The notes beneath the pieces are model-generated. The model did no database searches. It had not been told where the DNA came from and was given only the letters and a program-made list of their open reading frames with translations. Source: Rhizobium cauense (GTDB lineage Bacteria > Pseudomonadota > Alphaproteobacteria > Rhizobiales > Rhizobiaceae). Taken from it: a DNA stretch of 64,000 nt. Position 1 is the stretch's first letter, and each line of letters opens with the position of its first letter. Below, piece after piece: positions 45,790 to 55,663 of this stretch. The stretch covers positions 551,361 through 615,360 of the forward strand of contig NZ_JAEUAT010000001.1 in assembly GCF_019511525.1 (NCBI RefSeq). Direction: 5' to 3'. A program made the translations under genes and the position numbers.

Positions 45790-45810
45790 AATCTCAATGC
45801 AATTTTTATT
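45783..45810 (+). terminator. Terminator-like hairpin before oppA
   Basis: GCATTGA, loop AATC, TCAATGC (45783-45800), then AATTTTTATT. It would end a transcript from the sugar cluster or from a small gene. AT-rich for a stem, so strength is moderate. Confidence 0.55.
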
Positions 45811-46102
45811 GACCGCACGAAAATTTGAGCCGGCTAGCAATTGTGAAATCAACCGTTGATTGATTTTCAGAGAGGCATCCCATCGCCTTGAATTGCGGTC
45901 ACCGAGTGCGAAATCGCCGCTTTTCGTGACGCTGAAGCGGAATGAGCAGCGAAAATCGCGGCGACAAGGTAGCCCTTCCGCTTCTTAATTTCAGGACTTG
46001 CAACGCCAGACCTTTACGATAGGTTGCGCTCTGACCTGAACGTAACTGGTCACGGGAACAAACGACTAAAAAAGGCGCAAAGCCTAGAAAGGTGGCCCCC
46101 AA

Positions 46103-47683
46103 ATGAACTTCCTCACGAAACGATTCATGGTTTCGGCAGTGCTTGGCTCACTGCTTGCGGTGTCGGCCCATGCGGCGACGCTCAACATCCACAACGGCGG
46201 TGACCCAACCTCGCTCGATCCGCAAAAACTCTCCGGCGATTGGGAAAACCGTATCGCAGGCGACATTTTCGAAGGTCTCGTCACTGAAGACGCGAAGGAC
46301 AACCCCATCCCCGGCCAGGCCGAGAGCTGGAAGGTTTCGGATGACGGCAAGGTCTATACCTTCAAACTTCGCGACGGCATCAAGTGGTCCGATGGCCAGC
46401 CGGTAACGGCGGGAGACTTCGTCTTCGCCCTCCAGCGCCTGGTCGATCCGAAGAATGCCTCCGACTACGCCTACCTGCAGTTCACGATCAAGAACGCGGA
46501 AAAGATCAGCAAAGGCGAGATAGCAGATCTCAGCCAGCTGGGCGTAAAGGCAATCGATGACAAGACCCTCGAAATCACGCTCGAAAACCCGACCCCGTAC
46601 TTCATCAACGCACTGATGCATTACACAGCCTATCCGCTGCCGAAGCATGTCGTGGAAGCCAAGGGTGCCGACTGGGTGAAGATCGGCAATATCGTCACAA
46701 ACGGTCCCTACAAGCCGACCGAATGGGTACCGGGCTCGCACGTCACCACCGTTAAGAACGACCAGTACTACGGTGTGAAAGACCTGAAGATCGACGGCGC
46801 CAAGTTCTTCGTTCTCGAGGACCAGGAAGCCGCCTTGAAGCGCTACCGCGCTGGCGAATTCGACATCCTCACCGACTTCCCGACCGACCAGTACGAGTGG
46901 ATGAAGAAGAACCTGCCGGGTCAGGCACATGTCGCGCCGTTCTCCGGCCTCTACTATTACGTCGTCAATTCGCAAAAGCCGCCCTTCAGCGACAAGCGCG
47001 TCCGTCAGGCTCTGTCTATGGCGATCAACCGCGAAGTCATCGGCCCGCAGATCCTCGGCACCGGCGAACTGCCTGCCTATTCCTGGGTCCCGCCGGGTAC
47101 GGCGAACTATGGCGACCCGGCCTACGTCTCGTGGAAGGACATGTCCTACAAGGACAAGGTTGAAGAAGCCAAGAAGTTGCTCAAGGAAGCAGGTTTCGGT
47201 CCCGACCATCCGCTGACCGCCGAGCTCAAGTACAACACCAACGACAACCACAAGCGCATTGCAGTCGCGATCGCCTCCATGTGGAAGCCGCTGGGCGTCA
47301 ATGTCGAGCTGGTCAATGCCGAAACCAAGGTGCACTACGACCAGCTGCAGCGCGGCGAAGTGCAGATCGGCCGTGCCGGCTGGCTCGCCGACTACAACGA
47401 CCCGGACAACTTCCTGAATTTGCTGGTGACTGGCGTTCAGATGAACTACGGCCGCTGGTCGAACCCGGAATATGACAAGCTGATCAAGGATGGCAACGCC
47501 CAGACGGATCTGACGAAGCGCGCCGAGCTCTTCAAGCAGGCCGAGCAGATCGCGCTCGACGATTCCGCCGCCCTGCCGATCTACTACTATGTCTCCAAGA
47601 ACGTTGTTTCGCCCAAGATCGAGGGCTTCGTCGACAACGTCCAGGACATCCACCGCACGCGCTGGCTGTCGATGAAAGAGTAA
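46103..47683 (+). CDS. oppA: Peptide ABC transporter substrate-binding protein
   Basis: A 526-residue periplasmic binding protein of the SBP_bac_5 family (OppA/DppA). Signal peptide about 1-24 (ending HAA). The mature start TLNIHNGGDPTSLDPQKLSGDWEN is typical for OppA, with DGIKWSDGQPVTAGDFV and TNDNHKRIAVAIASMWK in the middle. It binds oligopeptides or related compounds and delivers them to OppBCDF. First gene of a five-gene operon, with an intercistronic hairpin after it. Confidence 0.93.
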   Translation: MNFLTKRFMVSAVLGSLLAVSAHAATLNIHNGGDPTSLDPQKLSGDWENRIAGDIFEGLVTEDAKDNPIPGQAESWKVSDDGKVYTFKLRDGIKWSDGQPVTAGDFVFALQRLVDPKNASDYAYLQFTIKNAEKISKGEIADLSQLGVKAIDDKTLEITLENPTPYFINALMHYTAYPLPKHVVEAKGADWVKIGNIVTNGPYKPTEWVPGSHVTTVKNDQYYGVKDLKIDGAKFFVLEDQEAALKRYRAGEFDILTDFPTDQYEWMKKNLPGQAHVAPFSGLYYYVVNSQKPPFSDKRVRQALSMAINREVIGPQILGTGELPAYSWVPPGTANYGDPAYVSWKDMSYKDKVEEAKKLLKEAGFGPDHPLTAELKYNTNDNHKRIAVAIASMWKPLGVNVELVNAETKVHYDQLQRGEVQIGRAGWLADYNDPDNFLNLLVTGVQMNYGRWSNPEYDKLIKDGNAQTDLTKRAELFKQAEQIALDDSAALPIYYYVSKNVVSPKIEGFVDNVQDIHRTRWLSMKE

Positions 47684-47690
47684 GGGAAAA

Positions 47691-47720
47691 CGGCCCCTTC
47701 CGCTCTGGCTGAAGGGGCCG
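47691..47720 (+). other. Hairpin between oppA and oppB
   Basis: CGGCCCCTTC (47691-47700) and GAAGGGGCCG (47711-47720), ten base pairs with a ten-base loop, between the oppA stop and oppB start. No T-run. Such hairpins often stabilise the binding-protein mRNA and keep it more abundant than the permease mRNA. Confidence 0.7.
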
Positions 47721-47730
47721 GTCCACGACC

Positions 47731-48654
47731 ATGATCAAATATGCACTCCGTCGATTGCTGTCGACGATCCCCGTACTGTGGATCGCCGTCACAGCTTGCT
47801 TTTTCGTTTTGCGCCTTGCCCCCGGCGGCCCCTTCGATGGCGAAAGGCCATTGCCGCCGGTGATCCTCAAGAACCTGGCTGCCCACTACAACCTGGATAA
47901 GCCACTCGTTCAGCAGTACCTCATCTATGTGGGCGATCTGCTGCGTGGCGACCTCGGCCCCTCCTTTGCCAGCGAAGACTTCACCGTCGCGCAGCAAATC
48001 ATGATCGGCCTGCCCTACACCTTCACCATCGGCACTGCCGCCTTCTTGCTCGCCATCGTTGTCGGGGTCGTTGTCGGCTGTCTTGGGGCGCTCTATCAGA
48101 ACAAGATGCCGGACTACATTCTCGGCGCGATGATCCTGGTAGGCGTCGTGTTGCCCAACTTCCTGATCGCTCCGGTCCTGCAGCTGATTTTCGGCATCCA
48201 TCTCGCCTGGCTTCCCGTCGGCGGTTGGGGTGACGGCTCGCTGAAGTATCTGATCATGCCTGTGGTCGTGCTGGCGCTGCCGCATGCCGGGCGCATTTCT
48301 CGCATCACCCGCGGCTCGATGATCGAGGTGATGGGCCAGAACTATATCCGCACCGCCAAGGCCAAGGGCATCGGCCCGCGCCTGACAATCATGCGCCATG
48401 CGCTGAAGCCCGCCATGATGCCCGTCGTTTCCTATCTCGGCCCGGCGGCCAGTTATCTTCTCACCGGCTCGCTGGTTGTCGAGAGCGTCTTCGGACTGCC
48501 CGGCATCGGCCGCTACTTCATCAACGCAGCGCTTAACCGCGACTACGGCATGGTTCTCGGAACGGTCATCTTCTACATGGTGCTGATCGTCATTCTGAAC
48601 CTTCTCGTCGATATCGCCTATGCGTGGCTCGATCCGAAAGTGAGAAACCGATGA
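47731..48654 (+). CDS. oppB: Peptide ABC transporter permease, OppB type
   Basis: A 307-residue inner-membrane permease of the BPD_transp_1 family with six predicted helices. The N-terminal MIKYALRRLLSTIPVLWIAV and the EAA loop (about residues 205-225, TAKAKGIGPRLTIMRHALKPA) match OppB. It pairs with OppC to form the pore. Overlaps oppC by four bases. Confidence 0.94.
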   Translation: MIKYALRRLLSTIPVLWIAVTACFFVLRLAPGGPFDGERPLPPVILKNLAAHYNLDKPLVQQYLIYVGDLLRGDLGPSFASEDFTVAQQIMIGLPYTFTIGTAAFLLAIVVGVVVGCLGALYQNKMPDYILGAMILVGVVLPNFLIAPVLQLIFGIHLAWLPVGGWGDGSLKYLIMPVVVLALPHAGRISRITRGSMIEVMGQNYIRTAKAKGIGPRLTIMRHALKPAMMPVVSYLGPAASYLLTGSLVVESVFGLPGIGRYFINAALNRDYGMVLGTVIFYMVLIVILNLLVDIAYAWLDPKVRNR

Positions 48655-49568
48655 TCCTCAACCCTGCCAAACGCGAACTGCTGGCAGCCGAGCTACTGGA
48701 GGCCGAAGGCCTCGCGCCGGAGGGCCGTTCGCTCACCAAGGATGCGCTGAGACGCCTCGCCCGCAACAAGGCGGCAGTGATCTCGATCGTCGTCCTCGTG
48801 CTCTTGATCCTCGCCGCCTTCGCCGGCCCGTGGTTCATTCCCTACAACTACGAAGATCCGGACTGGGCAGCCTTCCGCATCCCTCCGTCGTTCGAAACCG
48901 GCCACTATTTCGGCACGGATCCGAATGGCCGCGACCTCCTTGCCCGTGTGCTCTACGGCACGCGCATCTCGCTGGCCGTCGCCGCCACGGCAACCATCGT
49001 CTCAGTCGTCATCGGCGTGCTTTACGGCGCCGTCTCCGGCTATATCGGCGGCAGGCTGGACGCGATCATGATGCGCTTCGTCGACATCATGTACGCGCTT
49101 CCCTACATCCTTTTCGTCATCCTGCTGATGGTGATCTTCGGCCGCAACGTCTACCTGCTCTTTGCAGCGATCGGTGCGCTGGAATGGCTGACCATGGCTC
49201 GCATCGTGCGCGGTCAGACGCTGTCGATCAAGCAGCGCGAATTCATCGAGGCTGCCCGCGCCTCGGGCCAGAAGCCGTTCAAGATCATCATAAAGCACAT
49301 CATCCCGAACCTCGTCGGCCCGGTCGTGATCTTCGCGGCGCTGACGGTTCCCGAGATCATCGCCACGGAGAGCTTTCTCTCTTATCTTGGCTTCGGCGTA
49401 CAGGAGCCGCTGACCTCACTTGGCACGCTGATCGCCGAAGGCACCGACGCCATGGAAAGCATGCCGTGGCTCTTGATCTTCCCAGCCAGCTTTCTTGTCG
49501 CCCTTCTGCTCAGCCTGCTGTTCATCGGCGACGGCCTACGCGACGCGTTCGACCCGAAGGATCGCTAA
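48651..49568 (+). CDS. oppC: Peptide ABC transporter permease, OppC type
   Basis: A 305-residue permease. It has the longer cytoplasmic N-terminus usual for OppC (SLTKDALRRLARNK before the first helix), the FGTDPNGRDLLARVLYGTR segment, and the EAA loop ASGQKPFKIIIKHIIPNLV. ATG 48651 overlaps the oppB stop. The following oppD start is one base after its stop. Confidence 0.94.
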   Translation: MILNPAKRELLAAELLEAEGLAPEGRSLTKDALRRLARNKAAVISIVVLVLLILAAFAGPWFIPYNYEDPDWAAFRIPPSFETGHYFGTDPNGRDLLARVLYGTRISLAVAATATIVSVVIGVLYGAVSGYIGGRLDAIMMRFVDIMYALPYILFVILLMVIFGRNVYLLFAAIGALEWLTMARIVRGQTLSIKQREFIEAARASGQKPFKIIIKHIIPNLVGPVVIFAALTVPEIIATESFLSYLGFGVQEPLTSLGTLIAEGTDAMESMPWLLIFPASFLVALLLSLLFIGDGLRDAFDPKDR

Positions 49569-49569
49569 C

Positions 49570-50562
49570 ATGACCGAAAACCTTCTCGAACTCAAAGACT
49601 ACTCCATCACCTTCGAGACACCGGACGGCCAGGTACGGGCGGTCTCGAGCATGAACCTGACGATCAAGCGCGGCGAGCGCCTGGCGATCGTCGGCGAGTC
49701 CGGCTCGGGCAAGAGCCAGACCTTCCTCGGCGTCATGGGGCTGCTCGCCAAGAATGGCCGCACTTCCGGCCAGGCTCTGCTCGAGGGCAAGAATGTTCTG
49801 GCGCTAAAGCCGCGAGAACTCGACCAGGTGCGCGGCAAGGACATGGCCATGGTCTTTCAGGACCCGATGACCGCCCTCAATCCATCGCTACGGATTTCCC
49901 GGCAACTGACGGAACAGCTGGAAGTCCATCGCGGCTTTACTGCACGCGCGGCGTCAGCTGAAGCGCTCGACATGTTGAAGCGTGTGGGCATTCCCGACCC
50001 GTCACGGCGCTTCAACCTCTATCCGCACGAACTGTCGGGCGGCATGCGCCAGCGCATCGTCATCGCCATGGCGCTATTGACCAAGCCGAAGCTGCTGATC
50101 GCTGATGAGCCGACGACAGCGCTCGACGTCACCATCCAGGCGCAGATCCTTGACCTCTTCAACGATCTGATGTCCGAAATGAACACGGCGCTTGTCATGA
50201 TAACTCACGACCTCGGCGTGGTCGCGGGCCTCGCCGACCGTGTCGCCGTCATGTATGCCGGCCGCATTGTAGAAGAGGCTCCGGTCGACGAACTGTTCGA
50301 CAATCCGGCACATCCCTATACGGCGGCACTGCATGCCTCCATCCCGCGTCCGGACCAGAACGTTGACGAGCTCGTGGTCATCCCTGGGCGGCCACCGAAC
50401 CTCCAGCACCTGCCGAAGGGCTGCAACTTCTCGCCCCGCTGTTCGCAGGTTCAGGACGATTGTATCGATCGTCCACCAACACTCGAAACGCTGGCGCCAC
50501 TCCACTGCGCCGCCTGCTTCCACCCCTTCCCGCGCCGCGAGGAGCTTCTGATCCATGGCTGA
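49570..50562 (+). CDS. oppD: Peptide ABC transporter ATPase, OppD type
   Basis: A 330-residue ATPase: Walker A GESGSGKS, signature LSGGMRQR, Walker [15 protein letters not shown], and the C-terminal OppD/F domain with a four-cysteine-type segment ([15 protein letters not shown]) that can hold an iron-sulfur or zinc site. Start at ATG 49570. It overlaps oppF by eight bases. Confidence 0.94.
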   Translation: MTENLLELKDYSITFETPDGQVRAVSSMNLTIKRGERLAIVGESGSGKSQTFLGVMGLLAKNGRTSGQALLEGKNVLALKPRELDQVRGKDMAMVFQDPMTALNPSLRISRQLTEQLEVHRGFTARAASAEALDMLKRVGIPDPSRRFNLYPHELSGGMRQRIVIAMALLTKPKLLIADEPTTALDVTIQAQILDLFNDLMSEMNTALVMITHDLGVVAGLADRVAVMYAGRIVEEAPVDELFDNPAHPYTAALHASIPRPDQNVDELVVIPGRPPNLQHLPKGCNFSPRCSQVQDDCIDRPPTLETLAPLHCAACFHPFPRREELLIHG

Positions 50563-51538
50563 TCGTTCTCTGCTCCGGGTCGAGAACCTGACGACCCAAT
50601 TCGAACTGCCCGCCAAGGGCTTCTTTAAGCCGCCGGTCCTATTGACGGCCGTCAACAATGTGAGCTTCGACCTCAAGGAAGGCCGCACGCTCGGCATCGT
50701 CGGCGAATCCGGTTGCGGCAAGTCAACGCTCGGCCGCTCAATCCTGCGCCTGCTGAAGTCGCAGAAAGGCCGCATCCTGTGGCAGGGGCGGAATCTGCTT
50801 GATCTGTCGGACGAGGAGATGCGTGCAGCCCGGCGCGACATGCAGATCATCTTCCAGGATCCGATCGCTTCGCTCGACCCGCGCATGACGGTCGGCGATA
50901 TCATCGCCGAACCGTTGACCGTCTTCGAACCGAAGCTTTCGAAGGCCGAACGACTGGCGCGTGTCCGGGAGATCATGGCAGCCGTCGGTCTGGTGCCCGA
51001 AATGATCAACCGCTACCCGCACGAGTTTTCCGGCGGCCAGGCGCAGCGCATCGGCATCGCCCGGGCGGTCGTGACGCGGCCGAAGCTCATCATTTGCGAC
51101 GAACCGGTCTCGGCGCTCGACGTGTCGATCCAGGGGCAGGTGATCACGCTCCTACGCAAGCTTCGCAACGAGTTCGGGCTGACGCTGATCTTCATCAGCC
51201 ACGACCTCTCGGTTGTCCGCCTGATTTCTGACGACGTGCTGGTGCTCTATCTCGGCAAGGTGGTCGAGGCCGGTGATTGCGCCACAGTGTTCGACCGACC
51301 CGCGCATCCGTATACGCAGGCCCTCTTCTCGGCCGCGCCGGTGCCCGATCCGAAGCTTGCCCGGAGCCGCCAGCGCATCCGGCTTCAGGGCGATCCACCC
51401 TCGCCGCTCAATCCGCCGCAAGGCTGCGTCTTTTCTCCACGCTGCTGGAAGGCGACAGATATCTGTCGCACGGAAATGCCGGCAACGGAGCAGGTTCGGC
51501 CTGGCCACACCGCCGCCTGCTATCACATGGATCGTTGA
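50555..51538 (+). CDS. oppF: Peptide ABC transporter ATPase, OppF type
   Basis: A 327-residue ATPase: Walker A GESGCGKST, signature FSGGQAQRIGIAR, Walker B LIICDEPVSALDVS, and the C-terminal oligopeptide domain (PQGCVFSPRCWKATDIC). With OppD it powers the transporter. Last gene of the opp operon, followed by a terminator shared with the convergent hydroxyproline operon. Confidence 0.94.
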   Translation: MADRSLLRVENLTTQFELPAKGFFKPPVLLTAVNNVSFDLKEGRTLGIVGESGCGKSTLGRSILRLLKSQKGRILWQGRNLLDLSDEEMRAARRDMQIIFQDPIASLDPRMTVGDIIAEPLTVFEPKLSKAERLARVREIMAAVGLVPEMINRYPHEFSGGQAQRIGIARAVVTRPKLIICDEPVSALDVSIQGQVITLLRKLRNEFGLTLIFISHDLSVVRLISDDVLVLYLGKVVEAGDCATVFDRPAHPYTQALFSAAPVPDPKLARSRQRIRLQGDPPSPLNPPQGCVFSPRCWKATDICRTEMPATEQVRPGHTAACYHMDR

Positions 51539-51560
51539 GCGGGGCGACTTCCAAGCAAAA

Positions 51561-51584
51561 GGCCCGCCGTTCGGCGGGCCTCTT
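51561..51584. terminator. Bidirectional terminator between oppF and the hydroxyproline operon
   Basis: GGCCCGCC (51561-51568), loop GTTC, GGCGGGCC (51573-51580), followed by TCTT on the plus strand and preceded by an A-run (T-run on the minus strand). It separates the convergent opp and catabolic operons. Confidence 0.85.
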
Positions 51585-51591
51585 CATATGT

Positions 51592-52620
51592 TTAACGCGC
51601 CCCCCAGGTGTCGGTGAGCCGATAGCCTTCCGGCCAGGGGTCGGACGGATCGAGCATGTGCTGATGCGTGCCGGTAATCCAGGCACGGCCCGAAATCTCA
51701 GGCAGGACCGCCGGGCGATCGCCGACTGTCGTGGTGCCGAGAATGCGGCCGGAGAAGGTCGAACCGATCAGCGAGACCGCCGTCAAACGATCTTCGAGGT
51801 TCATCTGCCCACGCGCATGCAATACCGCCATGCGCGCCGAAAGTGCCGTTCCGGTCGGCGAACGATCGACCTTGCCAGGCTGAATGGCGACGGCCGCACC
51901 CGCGCGCAGACCTTCGGCGGTGCGCTCGACCGGACCTGCGAAGAGGCAGAAGGAAAAGTGCTTCCAATCCGGATTTTCTGGGTGGTGGAATCCGAGCGCA
52001 GCGTTGGCCGCGTTGGTGATGCGCACGCCGAGCTTTGCAATGTCATGCGCCTCATCGGGCGACAGGCCGAAGCCCATTGCGGCCGCATCGACGATGACGA
52101 AGCTGTCGCCGCCATAGGCCGTGTCGACGATCAAGGTGCCCAGGCCCTCAACTTCGAGCTTGGCATCCAGCCGTTCCGCAAAGCTCGGGAGGTTCTGCAC
52201 GAAAATGCGCTCGGCCTTGCCGTTGCGGCATTCGGCGCGCACCCGAACGAGGCCACCGGGGGCCTCCAGGGTGATTTCAGTAATCGGCTCCTGCATCGGC
52301 AGGATGCCGCTGTCCAGCAACACCGTGGAGACGCAGATCGAGTTCGAGCCGGACATCGGCGGCGTGTCCTCAGGCTCCATGATGATGAAGGCGGCATCGG
52401 CATCCGGATGCTTCGGGGGCACCAGCAGATTGACGTGGCGGAAGACGCCGCCGCGCGGTTCGTTCAGCACGAAATTGCGCAGAGTGCCATCGCGGGCGAT
52501 CCAGCGGCTCTGCTCCCAGATCGTTTCGCCGGGCGGCGGCGTCACGCCGCCGACGATGACATCTCCCACCTCGCCCTCGGCATGGGCGGAAACGACATGA
52601 ATGGTCTTGGTACTGCGCAT
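51592..52620 (-). CDS. Proline racemase superfamily enzyme, Ser/Thr active-site variant
   Basis: A 342-residue member of the proline racemase superfamily, which includes proline racemase, 4-hydroxyproline 2-epimerase and trans-3-hydroxy-L-proline dehydratase. The first catalytic position, Cys in racemases (M-C-G-H), is Ser90 here (MSGSNSICV), and the second (SPCGTG) is Thr256 ([13 protein letters not shown]). The two-cysteine epimerases and the Cys/Thr dehydratases that I know are both different. It is the last gene of the ABC-oxidase-AcnX operon, nine bases after AcnX. A role on a hydroxyproline isomer is clear from context; the reaction is not. Confidence 0.85.
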   Translation of the reverse strand: MRSTKTIHVVSAHAEGEVGDVIVGGVTPPPGETIWEQSRWIARDGTLRNFVLNEPRGGVFRHVNLLVPPKHPDADAAFIIMEPEDTPPMSGSNSICVSTVLLDSGILPMQEPITEITLEAPGGLVRVRAECRNGKAERIFVQNLPSFAERLDAKLEVEGLGTLIVDTAYGGDSFVIVDAAAMGFGLSPDEAHDIAKLGVRITNAANAALGFHHPENPDWKHFSFCLFAGPVERTAEGLRAGAAVAIQPGKVDRSPTGTALSARMAVLHARGQMNLEDRLTAVSLIGSTFSGRILGTTTVGDRPAVLPEISGRAWITGTHQHMLDPSDPWPEGYRLTDTWGAR

Positions 52621-52629
52621 GATACCTCC

Positions 52630-54321
52630 TCAGGAAAGCCAGTTGGGGAGCCGCGGGGCGACGCGTCCGGTCAGAGCCGCTTCGACGCAATCAGCAAGGC
52701 TGCCGAAGCGAACGGCACGACCGGAGAGGCCTGGGCCATAATGGGCATACTTGCCGGAATTGGTTATGAGGGCGCGCGTCCGAGTCGGGAATAGCGGCTC
52801 GGAAATCGAACACCAGCAAAGATCTGGCAGGACCTGCACACCCGCATCCTCAAGCCTTCCAAGCAGGCCTTCATCGCGTGCATCGCCAATGACCTGACGG
52901 CCGGCCGTGACGATGACAGCGACATCGGCATGCCGGCGGCGCCCGGCCAGAACCTCAGCCAAAGCGCGACACTCAGACAAGGAGGCGTGCGGGCTACCGA
53001 TTGCGACGAGTTCCACCTCCTCCGGACCGCCGTTCAAAACAGCCCAGGCCGCCGCCATGTCGGCGCGGGAGATCGATGCATGATCGGCATCGCCTCGCGC
53101 AGCGCCAACCGCTTCGGGTGTGACGCCTTCGACATGCAACATGGGTGCTGCGGACGTCGTGCCAAACGCAGCACAGAGCGCCTTGAGATCGTCCTGCGTC
53201 GGCCGTGCCGAACCAAGGCCGCGCAGAAGCGGTATGCGGTCCGGTGCCGCGCGACCGGCGAGATAGCCAATCAGTGGCCAGAAGGCATCATCGACGTGTT
53301 CCGGCAACTCCACATCGATGATCCGCCGGGCTTTCCGCTGCTCGTCGAGATAGACGCCGGAGAGTGGTGCTCGGCCGGTCAATGCGATGCATAGATCAAG
53401 AAAATCGGGGTGCTTTGCCGTTCTGGCTCCGAGAACGGTATTAGCGAAAATCACTGCATTCGATTCCGCCCAGGCGATGGATTCGCCTGCCTGAGGCGCG
53501 CTTTCGAGCAGGTATGGAGAGCAGGTGAAGGTCGGCCGACAGCCCATGCGGACGTAGGCATCGGCAAGCCGGGCCGCCGGGTCGCCGAAACTCGAGGGCA
53601 CGCCTTGGGCCTGCCAGTTGGCGTGGTCGACGGAAATGGCGTTCATGGTTGTTGGTACGCAAACTTGCGCGCCCATATCAGCCATTTTTTCCGCGAAGGT
53701 AAGGTTCGCCGGGCTCGCATAGATGCAGCCGTCGATATGACCCTGAGTGACATCCACGAGGCCGAGCGCGCCCTGCTGCGCCGCCATCGCACAGATGATC
53801 CGCATGGCCTGCTGCACGGCAACGCCCTGTCGCCCATCAAGCATGGCGCGATCGGCATCCGTGAGATCAAGCGCAGTGGTTGCCGGAGGCGCAATGGCAA
53901 TCTCCAATCCGTCGGCCACAACCGCCGTATCGCTGATAACAGCGGTCTTCGCCTGGGCGAGTGCTGCGAAGGCGTCCGATCCAAGCCGCAGTACGGGCAG
54001 CGGCTTTCCGAACATTTCAGATGCGATCAGCGCACCGAGCGTCAGGACATCTTCGGCTTCCGAAAAGACCAGGGCTGCCGGTGCGCGGCCTGTCAGCACG
54101 AGGTCGAGGAGAACGCCGGAGCCCGTGCAGGACCCGCGGCTCGACGGCATCATGAGGATGCCGCCTGTCAGACAAGTACCGTGAAGCGGGTGGTGCACGT
54201 CGATCACACTACCGGTGGCCGGATCAACCCCACCCCAGAAGCTTAGGGCTTCCTTCGTGGCGATAACCGGACCTTCGGCGGGGCCAGAGAGAATGCTGCG
54301 ATCAAGTGCGGACTGTTTCAT
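52630..54321 (-). CDS. Aconitase X, probable cis-3-hydroxy-L-proline dehydratase
   Basis: A 563-residue AcnX with the small swivel domain (DUF126, about 1-135: [30 protein letters not shown]) fused in front of the large DUF521 domain (about 150-560). Fused AcnX type I enzymes have been shown to dehydrate cis-3-hydroxy-L-proline to pyrroline-2-carboxylate rather than act on citrate. Its place between a racemase-family enzyme and a D-amino-acid oxidase supports that. No good ribosome site is seen right before ATG 54321 (GAGG is 17 bases away). Eighty-seven bases separate it from the oxidase gene. Confidence 0.85.
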   Translation of the reverse strand: MKQSALDRSILSGPAEGPVIATKEALSFWGGVDPATGSVIDVHHPLHGTCLTGGILMMPSSRGSCTGSGVLLDLVLTGRAPAALVFSEAEDVLTLGALIASEMFGKPLPVLRLGSDAFAALAQAKTAVISDTAVVADGLEIAIAPPATTALDLTDADRAMLDGRQGVAVQQAMRIICAMAAQQGALGLVDVTQGHIDGCIYASPANLTFAEKMADMGAQVCVPTTMNAISVDHANWQAQGVPSSFGDPAARLADAYVRMGCRPTFTCSPYLLESAPQAGESIAWAESNAVIFANTVLGARTAKHPDFLDLCIALTGRAPLSGVYLDEQRKARRIIDVELPEHVDDAFWPLIGYLAGRAAPDRIPLLRGLGSARPTQDDLKALCAAFGTTSAAPMLHVEGVTPEAVGAARGDADHASISRADMAAAWAVLNGGPEEVELVAIGSPHASLSECRALAEVLAGRRRHADVAVIVTAGRQVIGDARDEGLLGRLEDAGVQVLPDLCWCSISEPLFPTRTRALITNSGKYAHYGPGLSGRAVRFGSLADCVEAALTGRVAPRLPNWLS

Positions 54322-54408
54322 ATCGGGCGAAGCCTCAGGAGAGAGATGGCGTTCACCAACGGGGGTCGCAACGAGCCAACGTCGCAGTTGACTCGTCTTT
54401 GGCCTCCG

Positions 54409-55656
54409 TCAGAATCTTTGGGGCGAGAAGGCAGCGATGTCGATCGCGGGCTTCTTGCCAGTCAGCAGATCAGCGACGATGCGAGCGGTGCCCGCCGACT
54501 GCGTCAGGCCGAGATGGCCGTGACCGAAAGCATAGATGACCCGCTGCGTGTCGCGAGCCCGGCCGATCGCGGGCAGGCTGTCCGGCAAGGACGGGCGGAA
54601 CCCCATCCATTGCACGCCGCCCTGCGGCTTCAATCCGGGCAGGAAACTGCGAGCCTTCTCAAGCATCGATTCCGAGCGCCGGAAATTCGGTGGCAGTTTC
54701 AGCCCGCCGAGTTCGACAGCGCCGCCAACGCGAATACCCGTCGATAGCCGGGTAACGACGAAACCATGACCGCCGAAGGTGATCTGCGTGCGCAGGTCGA
54801 AAGCCTCTGGAGGAAGCGTGGTGTTGTAGCCTCTTTCCGTTTCGAGCGGAATGTTCTCGCCGATCGTGCGAGCGACCTGGTGGGAAAAGGCGCCTGCCGA
54901 AAGAACCACCTGTGCCGCACGTCGCGAAGCACCACCGCTCACGACATCAATGCCACCCTCGGTGGTACGCAGGGCCGTAACCTCGACGCGTTCGATTGTG
55001 CCGCCCATTCTGCGGAAATGATCTGCCAGCGCAAGCGTGTAGAGCTTGGGATCGGCGATCGAATACCAGCCCGGCGTGAAGGTGCCGTGCGTGAAACGGG
55101 GGGCGAGGCCGGGCTGGATCTCGGCGATCCCGGCCTTATCGAGGTGGTGAAATTCAACACCGTGCGCTTCGCGCGCCTTCCAGCCGGGAAGCGCGGCCTT
55201 CAATTCGGCCTCACCTTCATAGACCTGGAGATTGCCGTCCTTGCGCAGCATGGCTGCAGTGCCGGTCTGTTGCAGGAACGGCTCGAGCTCGTCCTTCGAA
55301 AGGTCCATCAGCGCGGTTTGCGCCGACGTCGAATGCGCAACTCGGCCCGGAGCACACGCCCGCCAGAACCGGAACATCCATGGTGCGATCTGCAGGGCAT
55401 AGGCCGGGGGCACCGATAGCGGGCCGAGCGGGTCGAGCAGCCACTTCGGCGCCTTCTTCAGGATGCCGGGTGAGGCAAGCGGCAGGATGTCGGTGAAGGC
55501 GAAGGCACCGGCATTGCCTGCCGATGCTCCGGCAGCGGGACCTTCCCGGTCAAATACGACCACAGAAAGCCCTCTTGCCTGTGCTGCGATCGCTGCGGAT
55601 AGTCCGACGACCCCCGCTCCGATCACGATGACATCAGGTTGATTTTGGTCGTTCAT
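54409..55656 (-). CDS. FAD-dependent D-amino acid oxidoreductase (D-hydroxyproline oxidase type)
   Basis: A 415-residue DAO-family flavoprotein. The FAD site is IGAGVVGLSAAIAAQARG at 12-30, with family segments ASAGNAGAFAF near 58, GWYSIADPKLYTLALADHF near 205 and RPSLPDSLPAIGRA near 365. DadA-like enzymes of this type oxidise cis-4-hydroxy-D-proline to pyrroline-4-hydroxy-2-carboxylate in hydroxyproline catabolism. ATG 55656 lies seven bases after the ATPase gene. The longer open frame overlaps that gene. Confidence 0.87.
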   Translation of the reverse strand: MNDQNQPDVIVIGAGVVGLSAAIAAQARGLSVVVFDREGPAAGASAGNAGAFAFTDILPLASPGILKKAPKWLLDPLGPLSVPPAYALQIAPWMFRFWRACAPGRVAHSTSAQTALMDLSKDELEPFLQQTGTAAMLRKDGNLQVYEGEAELKAALPGWKAREAHGVEFHHLDKAGIAEIQPGLAPRFTHGTFTPGWYSIADPKLYTLALADHFRRMGGTIERVEVTALRTTEGGIDVVSGGASRRAAQVVLSAGAFSHQVARTIGENIPLETERGYNTTLPPEAFDLRTQITFGGHGFVVTRLSTGIRVGGAVELGGLKLPPNFRRSESMLEKARSFLPGLKPQGGVQWMGFRPSLPDSLPAIGRARDTQRVIYAFGHGHLGLTQSAGTARIVADLLTGKKPAIDIAAFSPQRF

Positions 55657-55663
55657 CGTGGCC

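Larger units (their letters stand above)
45569..46102. other. Intergenic region between the sugar cluster and oppA
   Basis: 534 bases. It holds a hairpin at 45573-45607, a weak candidate small gene at 45583-45789 and a hairpin with T-rich tail at 45783-45810 (listed separately). AATCAA CCG TTGATT (45847-45861) is a short inverted repeat that could be an operator in the oppA promoter region. The last 200 bases are probably the oppA leader. Confidence 0.5.

Noticed and set aside
46148..47653. 501-codon minus-strand frame opposite oppA
   Set aside because: Antisense shadow of oppA; Val/Asp-rich with no domain pattern.
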